Assembly (NCBI GenBank): GCA_004556395.1
Contig: SFHK01000070.1
Coordinates: 1-13,904 of the forward strand
Source: Clostridiales bacterium
GTDB lineage: Bacteria > Bacillota > Clostridia > Christensenellales > Aristaeellaceae
Direction of reading: 5' to 3'
DNA: 13,904 bases
Below are positions 7,443 to 13,896 of this stretch, in pieces. Numbering within the stretch: position 1 is the stretch's first letter; the number at the start of each line of letters is the position of its first letter. The notes under the pieces are model-generated. The model saw nothing but the letters and a program-made list of their open reading frames with translations. It made no database searches and had not been told where the DNA came from. The position numbers were made by a program, and so were the translations under genes.

Positions 7443-7475
7443 CATTGCACTTATAAAATAAACGGTATTGCAATG
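7443..7475. promoter_or_regulatory. Inverted repeat in the divergent SLOG/XRE spacer, candidate operator
   Basis: CATTGCA (7443-7449) and TGCAATG (7469-7475) are perfect inverted arms 19 nt apart. The right arm also contains the 8-bp palindrome ATTGCAAT (7467-7474). The AT-rich sequence between them (TTATAAAATAAAC) lies just upstream of the -35 box of the SLOG promoter and upstream of the XRE gene. XRE proteins often bind such sites next to their own gene, so self-regulation and control of the divergent gene is a reasonable inference. Confidence 0.4.
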
Positions 7476-7527
7476 TGGATAAACCCGCTCCCATTCGATA
7501 CACTACCTAATGAAAGCGGGTGTGCAT

Positions 7528-7857
7528 ATGCGGGAGAGAAAAAACATCAATCTGGAAGTTGGTCGAAACATACAGACCGCGCGGGAACAGGCCGGCTATA
7601 CGCAGGACGCGCTTTCGGAGCGCATGGGCATAACGCCGAACCACCTGAGCGCCATTGAACGCGGCGTATCCGGCATTTCGCTGGAAACATTGAGCCGCCT
7701 TTGCCGCCTGCTTGGCGTCAGCGCAGATCGAATTCTGTTCGGCTCATCCGTTGCGGATGCAGACGCGCAGGCGCTTGCCCGCTGCCTTTCAGAACTCTCC
7801 CCGTCCCAGCGCGAAGCCGCCCGCGCTCTCCTGTCCGCTATCGCCAAAATGCTTTAA
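7528..7857 (+). CDS. XRE-family helix-turn-helix transcriptional regulator
   Basis: A small DNA-binding protein of 109 residues from the ATG at 7528 (MRERKNINLEVGRN). The N-terminal two thirds form a Cro/C1-type HTH: IQTAREQAGYTQDALSERMG, then ITPNHLSAIERGVSGISLETL and LLGVSADRILFG. The tail (LSPSQREAARALLSAIAKML) is probably helical and may dimerise. An in-frame ATG at 7510 would add six residues. Neither start has a strong ribosome binding site; AAAGCGGG at about 7513-7520 marginally favours 7528. It is divergent from the SLOG gene, with a shared spacer of about 130-145 bp holding an inverted repeat. It probably regulates itself and perhaps the SLOG gene. The GC content is nearer to the host average than that of the SLOG gene. 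Confidence 0.88.
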   Translation: MRERKNINLEVGRNIQTAREQAGYTQDALSERMGITPNHLSAIERGVSGISLETLSRLCRLLGVSADRILFGSSVADADAQALARCLSELSPSQREAARALLSAIAKML

Positions 7858-7923
7858 AAATGCATTCAAAAAAAGCCGCCGAGACCGGATTTCTTTCCGT
7901 GCGCAGCGCCGCGAGATGACCAT
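7789..7923 (-). CDS. Possible small ORF (44 aa) with a very strong ribosome binding site
   Basis: On the minus strand a near-perfect Shine-Dalgarno sequence (AAGGAGGTGAGA, 7929-7940) lies 7-10 nt before an ATG (7921-7923) that opens a 44-codon frame starting MVISRRCARKEIRSRR. The frame runs antisense into the last 69 bp of the XRE gene. The peptide is Arg-rich with no clear membrane helix. The upstream leader contains small inverted repeats (CCCTC...GAGGG) and a GGCTTTTTACCTC stretch, which recalls leaders of short hydrophobic toxin-like peptide genes in Firmicutes, but the encoded peptide does not match such toxins. It may be a decayed remnant, or the strong ribosome binding site may be coincidental. 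Function unknown. Confidence 0.25.
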   Translation of the reverse strand: MVISRRCARKEIRSRRLFLNAFLKHFGDSGQESAGGFALGRGEF

Positions 7924-8123
7924 AATGATCTCACCTCCTTCAACTTTCGTATTCAGAGGTAAAAAGCCAAGCGCCATCTGTTCCCTCTTGCTGGAAGCCT
8001 GAGGGTTCTGTTGCTATTGCATCATAAACAGTGTGTATCTGTCAAATTCTATTTTGATACAAGAACCATTTTTGTCCCGAACTCTATATAAAAAACGAGT
8101 CAATTCGCAAATTCAGTAAAAGC
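7858..8123. other. Intergenic stretch between XRE and the sugar-binding protein gene
   Basis: About 265 bp with no convincing gene apart from the start and leader of the possible small minus-strand ORF. It is mixed in composition, with an AT-rich right half (8000-8120). A T-rich/GC-rich tract at about 7869-7895 could serve as a weak terminator for XRE but has no clean stem. A TTGACA on the minus strand (8040-8045) has no good -10 box at the right distance. Confidence 0.4.
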
Positions 8124-8151
8124 AAAAGGGTCTGCCGCAGCAGACCCTTTT
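8124..8151 (-). terminator. Strong intrinsic terminator of the sugar-binding protein gene
   Basis: AAAAGGGTCTGC (8124-8135), loop CGCA, GCAGACCCTTTT (8140-8151): a 12-bp perfect stem with A and T runs on the two sides, about 20 bp past the stop codon. The T run works in both directions, so it may also stop transcription arriving from the XRE side. Confidence 0.9.
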
Positions 8152-8171
8152 GATGAGTTTTCTTTGAAGAA

Positions 8172-9434
8172 TTATTCGCCCTTCAGCGCGGCGTTGCAGA
8201 GGATCTCGCACTCGTTCCAGGCTTCTTCGACGGTCTTGCCGTTGTTGATGACGTTCTTGACGGCGTTGACGATCTCCTTGCGGACGGTGGAAGCACCGGT
8301 GACGGAGGGCAGAGAGCCAGCGATGTCGAGGTGCGCGGACACGGCGTTCAGAGACTTGATGGCGAGGGTATCCTCAGCGAGGTATGCCTTATAGCCTTCC
8401 AGCTCCTTGGTCCAGGAGTAGGGAGCCAGCGCGTTGACAGCCTTGACCCAGCCAAGGTTGACGTCGGCGGAGATGAAGTACTTCACGAATTCGTAGGCGC
8501 CTTCCGCGCGGGCGTCATCGTTGTAGTAGAACACGATGGGGCCGCGGTTCCAGGAAGGATACCAGGTGGTGGCGGGCATGGGAGCCATGGCGAACTCGAA
8601 TCCGTCGGGCGCGATGTAGGGGTAGCCCGCGCAGGAGCCGATGTAGGAAGCCACGATGCCGCTGTTGAAGTCGGTGGAGAAGTAGTCGCCGGAGGAAGCG
8701 ATGGTGAAGTAGCCGGCGTTGACGCAGTCAACCAGCCACTGGATCTTCGCCTTCATGCTCTCGGTGTTGAAGGTGACGCACTTGTTCTCGGTGTCGATGT
8801 AGCCGCAGCCATCTTCCATGATGAACATCTGGATGCAGTCGGTGAGGGAGTCAAAGCCCAAGCCGGGGATGTTCTTCTTTTCCTTGATGACCTTGCAGTT
8901 CTCAACGACCTCGTCCCACGTGGTGGGCACGGTCAGACCCAGCTCGGTGTACAGGGTGGCGTTGTAGTACAGGATGGGGCCGGTGGTGTAGGCCGGCAGA
9001 TAGTGGATCAGGCCGTCGGAGAAGCCGTTGACCTCGCCGTCCATGACGCCCTGCGCCAGGGAGGTGTCAAAGCCCTCGATGCCGTTCTCGTCGGAGTAGA
9101 TGTACTGGCTCAGGTCGGCGACCAGACCCAGATCCACGTACTCGGCGGCTTCAGAAGCATAGTTGAAGATGATGTCCGGGCCGACGCCATTCTTGACGGC
9201 GGTCTTTACGGTGTCGGTGAATCCGGAATACGCCTGGCTGAGAACCTCAACCTCGTACTTGTCGGAGAGCGCATTGAAATCCGCGGCAGCCTTTACAAGG
9301 TACGCTTCCTGATCCTTGGTGAAGGTGTGCCAGATGGTGACCTTGGTCTTCGCTTCCGCGGCAACGCCGACGGACGCGCAGGCCAGCAGCATGACGACTG
9401 CGAGGAGCATAGCCATGACAGAGCGCAGTTTCAT
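8172..9434 (-). CDS. Extracellular sugar-binding protein of an ABC importer
   Basis: A 420-residue secreted binding protein (SBP family 1, MalE/UgpB-like). The start at 9434 is fixed by GGGAGG (9443-9448) 8 nt upstream and by the signal peptide MKLRSVMAMLLAVVMLLACA; the frame is open further upstream only by chance. MLLAC with Cys19 could be a lipobox, giving a lipoprotein anchor, but GVAA-EAK just after it could instead be a signal peptidase I site. The mature part opens with KVTIWHTFTKDQEAYLVKAA, typical of the family, and includes GPDIIFNYASEAAEYVDLG, LYYNATLYTELGLTVPTTWDE and a C-terminal ..GKTVEEAWNECEILCNAALKG. It should deliver a sugar or oligosaccharide to the permease pair at 3201-5594. 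It has its own promoter and terminator and is separated from the permease operon by the SLOG/XRE pair. Confidence 0.95.
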   Translation of the reverse strand: MKLRSVMAMLLAVVMLLACASVGVAAEAKTKVTIWHTFTKDQEAYLVKAAADFNALSDKYEVEVLSQAYSGFTDTVKTAVKNGVGPDIIFNYASEAAEYVDLGLVADLSQYIYSDENGIEGFDTSLAQGVMDGEVNGFSDGLIHYLPAYTTGPILYYNATLYTELGLTVPTTWDEVVENCKVIKEKKNIPGLGFDSLTDCIQMFIMEDGCGYIDTENKCVTFNTESMKAKIQWLVDCVNAGYFTIASSGDYFSTDFNSGIVASYIGSCAGYPYIAPDGFEFAMAPMPATTWYPSWNRGPIVFYYNDDARAEGAYEFVKYFISADVNLGWVKAVNALAPYSWTKELEGYKAYLAEDTLAIKSLNAVSAHLDIAGSLPSVTGASTVRKEIVNAVKNVINNGKTVEEAWNECEILCNAALKGE

Positions 9435-9462
9435 AAATGGTTCCTCCCGAATTGTATTACGC

Positions 9463-9476
9463 CGTGGTCTTCCACG
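9463..9476. promoter_or_regulatory. Short inverted repeat at the start of the binding-protein transcript
   Basis: CGTGG (9463-9467), TCTT, CCACG (9472-9476) lies between the predicted transcription start (near 9480) and the ribosome binding site. It could be an operator or a leader hairpin. It does not match the inverted repeat at the permease operon promoter, so the two units may have different regulators. Confidence 0.3.
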
Positions 9477-9486
9477 TGCTGTGTAT

Positions 9487-9515
9487 AATATAGAACATTC
9501 CGCGCCAAAACGCAA
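9487..9515 (-). promoter_or_regulatory. Promoter of the sugar-binding protein gene
   Basis: On the minus strand, TTGCGT (9510-9515), a 17-bp spacer and TATATT (9487-9492), within the AT-rich run TATATTATAC. It lies in the 103-bp gap after the MATE gene stop, which itself shows no terminator. Confidence 0.6.
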
Positions 9516-9537
9516 GAATAATTCGCCGGTATTTCTG

Positions 9538-10908
9538 TTAAGTCTCGGGCTCTCTGTGAATGCCGGTGGCGTTCTGCTTCCATTTTCCGGACAATATGTA
9601 GACAAGCGCCATAAGGATCGCGGCCAGCGTCGCCGCGGGCGCGGCATAGCCGATACCGGCGATGTCCAGACCCGCCCTGGACAAAAGCACCGCCAGCGGC
9701 GCGCGCAGGATGATGGACGAAAGCATCGAGGAGAGCATCGAGAACAGCGCGTGTCCCGCCGCGTTGATCAGCGAGTTCATATTAAAGAGGAAGGAGACGA
9801 ACAGGTAATCAAAGCAGAACGCGCGCAGATATTTCGCGCCCAGCCGAATGACCTCCGCGTCGTCGCTCTTGAACAGGCGCAGAATCGGCTCGGCAAAGAG
9901 CTGGCTCAGCACAAACACGAGCACGCCCACCGCCAGCGAAATGCCGACGCCGTCGCGCATCACGCGCAGCGCGCGATCGGGGCGCTCCGCGGCGATGTTC
10001 TGCGCGGCAATGGCGCTGACCGACGAGGCCATCGCAACCACCGGCAGGATGGCCACGGAATTGAACTTGCCCACGATGCCGACCGCCGCGCCCGCCTCCA
10101 CGCTCAGGCCGTTGGCCAGCGAGGTCATCAGGATGAACGAAAGGTTCGTAACCACCGACTGCGCCGACGACGGCAGACCCAGCTGGAACAGGAGCTTCAC
10201 CTTGTTTTTGATCAGCGCGAAGCTCTTCAATTTGAAATCGAACACGAAGCCCTTCTTCTTCAGATACCACGCCGCCAGAATCAGGCTGACCGCCTGCGCG
10301 ATGATCGTCGCCCACGCCGCGCCCGCCGCGCCCATCTTCAAGGGGCCGACCAGCACGTAGTCCAGAATGATGTTCACCACGCACGCGACGCCCACAAACC
10401 ACAGCGGATGCTTTGAATCGCCCATGCCGCGCTGCACGGCGGAAATGGCGTTGTAGCCGAAGATGAACACCGTGCCGTAGGTGCAGATGCGCAGATAGTC
10501 CTCGCCCGCGTCCAGCGCCACGCCGTCCAGCTGCATGAGCTTCAGAAGCGGACGTGCGAAGATCAAAACCAGCGTCGTCAGCGCCGCCGCGCAGATGAGC
10601 AGCAGCGTGAACATCGTGCCGATGGTCTCGGAAACGTCCTTCGGCTTGCGCGCCGCGAAATACTGCGCCACCAGCACCGTGCCGCCGACCGACAGGCCAC
10701 TGACGGCCATCGCGACCAGATGCGTAATCTGGCTGCCGCTGTTCACGCCGGTGAGCACGGGCGTTTCGCAGAACCAGCCCACGACCAGCACGTCCACCAT
10801 GCCGTACAAAGCCTGCAGAAGATTCGCAAGCAGAAACGGAATGCAGAAGGAAATCAGATGCCTTGATACATTGCCCTCGGTAAAGTCCTTTTCCAGTGCG
10901 TTCGCCAA
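9538..10908 (-). CDS. MATE family efflux transporter (probable TTG start)
   Basis: A membrane protein of 456 residues with about 12 hydrophobic segments in two related halves, the standard size for MATE proteins that export drugs or metabolites using Na+ or H+. Family-typical stretches include the start LEKDFTEGNVSRHLISFCIP, the YGMVDVLVVGWF segment, then GYNAISAVQRGMGDSKHPLW and VNIILDYVLVGPLKMGAAGAAWAT. The ribosome binding site AAGGGAGG (10918-10925) touches an in-frame TTG at 10917, which is too close to use. The TTG at 10908 is 9 nt away and gives MANALEKDF, the expected family start, so I chose it; there is no ATG in a suitable place. It lies upstream of, and co-directional with, the sugar-binding protein gene but is probably functionally unrelated. 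Confidence 0.93.
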   Translation of the reverse strand: MANALEKDFTEGNVSRHLISFCIPFLLANLLQALYGMVDVLVVGWFCETPVLTGVNSGSQITHLVAMAVSGLSVGGTVLVAQYFAARKPKDVSETIGTMFTLLLICAAALTTLVLIFARPLLKLMQLDGVALDAGEDYLRICTYGTVFIFGYNAISAVQRGMGDSKHPLWFVGVACVVNIILDYVLVGPLKMGAAGAAWATIIAQAVSLILAAWYLKKKGFVFDFKLKSFALIKNKVKLLFQLGLPSSAQSVVTNLSFILMTSLANGLSVEAGAAVGIVGKFNSVAILPVVAMASSVSAIAAQNIAAERPDRALRVMRDGVGISLAVGVLVFVLSQLFAEPILRLFKSDDAEVIRLGAKYLRAFCFDYLFVSFLFNMNSLINAAGHALFSMLSSMLSSIILRAPLAVLLSRAGLDIAGIGYAAPAATLAAILMALVYILSGKWKQNATGIHREPET

Positions 10909-11047
10909 TACAAACAACCTCCCTTAAAACATGTATATTTTAATCGAGAAACGTAAATTTCGTCCGGAGAAAAGCAGGTTTTTCGCGCCGCGCGGCGAAA
11001 TTTCTCTATACTTATCACTTTTTGAACCGCACTGCGAGGGGAATGCC
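10909..11047. other. Divergent spacer between the MATE gene and the methyltransferase leader
   Basis: It holds the MATE ribosome binding site, an A/T-rich stretch, and a hairpin with arms TTTCGC (10981-10986) and GCGAAA (10995-11000). On the + strand a TATACT (11007-11012) could be the -10 box for the methyltransferase leader, but I see no -35 at the right spacing. I find no convincing promoter for MATE. GAGGGG (about 11036-11041) serves as a ribosome binding site for the first leader mini-ORF. Confidence 0.4.
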
Positions 11048-11535
11048 ATGATCGACGAACGCTGCCCGGCGACGACCCACGGGGCGAATTTCCCGCGCCG
11101 GACACGGATTCCGATAAATCGAAGGAGAAGGGCATGACCGACGAACGCTGCCCGGCGGCGACCCGCGGGGCGAATTTCCCGCGCCGGGCGTGGATTCTGA
11201 TAGATCGAAGGAGAAGGGCATGACCGACGAACGCCGCCCGGCGGCGACCCGCGGGACGGATTTCCCGCGCCGGACACGGATTCCGATAGATCGAAGGAGA
11301 AGGGCATGACCGACGAACGCTGCCCGGCGGCGACTCGAAGGAGAACGAAATGATCGACGAACGCTGCCCGGCGGCGACCCGCGGGACGGATTTCCTGCGC
11401 CGGGCGTGGATTCCGATAGATCGAAGGAGAAGGGCATGACCGACGAACGCTGCCCGGCGGCGTTTTCGGATGAAGACCCACGGGGTGGATTTCCCGCGCC
11501 GGGGCGCGGATTCCGATAAATCAAAGGAGATAGAA
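11048..11535 (+). repeat. Tandem array of six copies of the methyltransferase translation start region
   Basis: ATG codons occur at 11048, 11134, 11220, 11306, 11350, 11436 and finally 11536 (the real gene), so unit lengths are 86, 86, 86, 44, 86 and 100 bp. Each unit begins with the gene's own first codons (ATG, ATC or ACC, GAC GAA CGC, TGC or CGC, CCG GCG), continues with a GC-rich segment able to fold (CGCGGG...CCCGCG and CCCGG...CCGGG arms), and ends with a ribosome binding site (GAAGGAGAAGGGC) for the next ATG. The first five units encode mini-ORFs (29, 29, 29, 15 and 29 residues) whose TGA overlaps the next ATG as ATGA. The sixth (27 residues, 11436-11519) stops 16 nt before the gene. 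Unit 4 has lost 42 bp. Unit 6 carries four further gene-like codons (TTT TCG GAT GAA versus TTT CTG GAC GAA), showing that the array arose by duplication of the gene's 5' end. Confidence 0.9.
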
Positions 11536-13896
11536 ATGATCGACGAACGCTATCCGGCGGCGTTTCTGGACGAATGCCGCGAAATTTTGAAGGACGAATT
11601 TCCCGCCTTCCTGCGCGCGCTCGCGCTTCCGCCGCGGCGGGCGCTGCGCCTGAATCCGCAAAGAAACGGCGCGGAGCAAGCCGCCGCGCCCTTCCTGCCG
11701 GACGGCGCGCCGCGGGTTCCGTGGGAGCCGCTGGGGCGCTATCTGGCAGCGGACGCGAAGCCGGGCGCGGGAATCGCCCATGCCGCGGGCGCGTTTTATC
11801 TGCAGGACGCATCCGCGATGGCGCCCGTGGCGGCGCTCGACCCGCGGCCCGGCGAGCGCGTGCTCGACCTGTGCGCCGCGCCCGGCGGCAAAAGCGGGCA
11901 GATCGCGGCGCGGCTGAACGGCCGGGGCTTCCTGCTTTCCAACGAGATCGAGTTTTCCCGCGCGCGCATCCTGCTCGGAAACCTCGAGCGGCTGGGCGTG
12001 ACAAACGCGTTCGTGACCTCCGCGCCGGCGGAAGCGCTGGCGCGCGTCCTGCCCGCGTTTTTCGACCGCGTGCTGGTGGACGCGCCCTGCTCCGGCGAGG
12101 GCATGTTCCGCCGCGACCCGGAAGCCGCGTCCCAGTGGAACCCGGACGCGCCCGCGGGCTGCGCCGCGCGGCAGACGGCGATTCTGAACGACGCGGCGCG
12201 CATGGTGCGCCCCGGCGGAAAGCTGGTGTATTCCACGTGCACGTTCAACCGGCTGGAAAACGAGGGCACCGTGCGGGAATTTCTGCGCGCGCATCCCGAC
12301 TTCGAGCCGGACGCCTTCGATCTGCCCGGTGTCGGCACGTCGCGGGACGGCTGCCTGCGCCTGTGGCCGCACCGCATCGAGGGCGAGGGGCATTTTCTGG
12401 CGCGCTTCACCCGGAAGCCGGAGGAAACCTGCGCTCGAAACGTCTCCCTGCCCGAAGTCCGCGCGTCGGTAGAAAGCAGACGCGTCGAGTCCGAAACGTT
12501 CTCCGTCCGCGCGCAAATCAACGACGGCGCGCCGTCCGAAGCCCGCGCGACGGCGGAAAGCGGACGCATCGAGTCCGAAACGTTCCCTGTTCGCGCGCTG
12601 CCCGAAGCCCGCGCGTCGGCGGAAAGCGGACGCATCGAGTCCGAAACGTTCCCCGTCCGCACGCTGCCCGAAGCCCGCGCGTCGGCGGAAAGCGGACGCG
12701 TCGAGTCCGAAACGTTCTCCGTCCGCGCGCAAACCAATGACGGCGCGCCGTCCGAAGCCCGCGCGACGGTGGAAAGTGGACGCGTCGAATCCGAAACGTT
12801 CCCCGTCCGCGCGCTGACCGAAGCCCGCGCGTACGAAGAAAGCGGACGCGTCGAATCCGTAACGTCCTCCGTCCGCGCGCAAATCAATGATGGCGCGCCG
12901 TCCGAAGCCCGCGCGACGGCGAAAAGCGGACGCGTCGAATCCGAAACATTCTCCGTCCGCGCGCCGTCCGAAGCCCGCGCGACGGCGGAAAGCGGACGCA
13001 TCGAATCCGAAACGTTCCCCGTCCGCACGCCGTCCGAAGCCCGCGCGTCAGTAGAAAGCGGACGCGTCGAGTCCGAAACGTCCTCCGTCCGCGCGCCGTC
13101 CGAAGCCCGCGCGACGGCGGAAAGCGGACGCATCGAATCCGAAACGTTCCCCGTCCGCGCGCTGACCGAAGCCCGCGCGTACGAAGAAAGCGGACGCGTC
13201 GAGTCCGAAACTTTCTCCGTCCGCGCGCCGTCCGAAGCCCGCGTGACGGCGGAAAGCGGACGCATCGAATCCGAAACGTTCCCCGTCCGCGCGCAAGTCA
13301 ATGACTGTGCACCGTCCGAAGCCCGCGCGTACGAAGAAAGTGGACGCGTCGAATCCGAAACGTTCCCCGTCCGCGCGTCAAAGGGAAGCGGACGCTTTGA
13401 ATCTCCGAATGCCAAACTTCGGACGGACAATTTCCGGCGCGCGCCCGCGCCGAAGAGCCGCGCCGCCGCATCCCGCGCTCCGCGCGGAAAGGGAGCGCCG
13501 AAGCCCGACCTGTCCGAATTCGTCCGCGCCCTGCCGGAGGGCGAAATCGTCGTGGACGGCGACGAGGTTCGGCTCGTTTCCGCGCTCGCGCCCAACCCCG
13601 CCAAGCTGACGGGCGTGCGCGTGCTGCGCGCGGGGCTGCCGCTGGCGACCCTCGGCCGAAGCCATATCGAGCCCGCCCACGCGCTGGCCATGGCGCTCGA
13701 CCCCGAAACCGCGCGGCAGACCATCGACCTCACGGACGAACAGGCCGCGTCCTACCTCTCCGGCGAAGCCTTTCCGGTCGACGCGCCGTCCGGCTGGACG
13801 CTCGCCGCGTGGCGCGGCCTGCCGCTGGGCTGGTGCAAAATCACCGGCGGCACGCTCAAGAATCACCTGCCCAAGGGTCTGCGCAGGCGCGGATGA
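11536..13896 (+). CDS. rsmF: RsmF-type 16S rRNA cytosine-C5 methyltransferase with a large repeat insert
   Basis: A NOL1/NOP2/Sun-family SAM-dependent RNA methyltransferase, 786 residues against roughly 450-480 usual. Residues 1-300 are the catalytic part: SAM-binding motif VLDLCAAPGGKSGQIA (109-124), motif IV VDAPCSGEGMFRRD with Cys185, and motif VI YSTCTFNRLENEG with Cys235, the expected nucleophile. Residues about 620-786 form the RsmF-like C-terminal RNA-binding region, ending GWCKITGGTLKNHLPKGLRR, typical of the PUA-like domain. Residues 307-614 are 13 tandem repeats of 22 or 28 residues, which account for the excess length. The start at 11536 is chosen because AAAGGAGA (11523-11530) precedes it and the N-terminus (YPAAFLDECREILKDEF) fits the family. 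An in-frame ATG at 11470 has no ribosome binding site. The gene sits behind six tandem copies of its own start region. The catalytic residues are intact, so it is probably active. The exact rRNA target is inferred from family only. Confidence 0.93.
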   Translation: MIDERYPAAFLDECREILKDEFPAFLRALALPPRRALRLNPQRNGAEQAAAPFLPDGAPRVPWEPLGRYLAADAKPGAGIAHAAGAFYLQDASAMAPVAALDPRPGERVLDLCAAPGGKSGQIAARLNGRGFLLSNEIEFSRARILLGNLERLGVTNAFVTSAPAEALARVLPAFFDRVLVDAPCSGEGMFRRDPEAASQWNPDAPAGCAARQTAILNDAARMVRPGGKLVYSTCTFNRLENEGTVREFLRAHPDFEPDAFDLPGVGTSRDGCLRLWPHRIEGEGHFLARFTRKPEETCARNVSLPEVRASVESRRVESETFSVRAQINDGAPSEARATAESGRIESETFPVRALPEARASAESGRIESETFPVRTLPEARASAESGRVESETFSVRAQTNDGAPSEARATVESGRVESETFPVRALTEARAYEESGRVESVTSSVRAQINDGAPSEARATAKSGRVESETFSVRAPSEARATAESGRIESETFPVRTPSEARASVESGRVESETSSVRAPSEARATAESGRIESETFPVRALTEARAYEESGRVESETFSVRAPSEARVTAESGRIESETFPVRAQVNDCAPSEARAYEESGRVESETFPVRASKGSGRFESPNAKLRTDNFRRAPAPKSRAAASRAPRGKGAPKPDLSEFVRALPEGEIVVDGDEVRLVSALAPNPAKLTGVRVLRAGLPLATLGRSHIEPAHALAMALDPETARQTIDLTDEQAASYLSGEAFPVDAPSGWTLAAWRGLPLGWCKITGGTLKNHLPKGLRRRG
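12454..13377 (+). repeat. In-frame tandem repeat array (13 units) within the methyltransferase gene
   Basis: Twelve complete units fill 12454-13317 exactly: eight of 66 bp and four of 84 bp. A 13th, 60-bp unit occupies 13318-13377, and a degenerate remnant (GSGRFES) follows. The core translates as EARA, three variable residues, SGR, V or I, ES, ETFPVR or ETFSVR, then ALP, ALT or APS. The long units (1, 4, 6 and 12) insert AQINDG or a variant before APS. Units 5-6 and 10-11 form a matching pair, so larger blocks have been copied. Most units contain the 7-bp inverted repeat GCGGACG...CGTCCGC about 21 nt apart, or a near match. The peptide is rich in Glu, Arg, Ser and Ala, nearly charge-balanced and probably disordered. 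All unit lengths are multiples of three. Confidence 0.95.

Noticed and set aside
8331..9488. A 385-codon + strand frame antisense to the sugar-binding protein gene
   Set aside because: Gly/Val/Asp-rich low-information translation with no family features. The opposite strand has a signal peptide, binding-protein motifs, promoter and terminator.
10931..11137. A 68-codon + strand frame entering the first leader repeat
   Set aside because: Its upstream half has no ribosome binding site and only happens to be in frame with the first mini-ORF, which has its own ribosome binding site and ATG at 11048.
10924..12004. Minus-strand frames of 185 and 329 codons across the leader array
   Set aside because: Repetitive, Arg/Ser/Pro-rich shadow translations without start signals. 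The + strand units contain the gene's real start codons and ribosome binding sites.
11048..13377. CRISPR-like appearance of the regular repeats
   Set aside because: Units are contiguous near-identical copies without unique spacers, overlap coding sequence, and lack a leader or cas genes.
11796..13733. A 645-codon minus-strand open frame, and other long frames, across the methyltransferase gene
   Set aside because: They are mirror images of the repeat array, kept open because unit lengths are multiples of three and the DNA is GC-rich. None has a ribosome binding site or recognisable domain.
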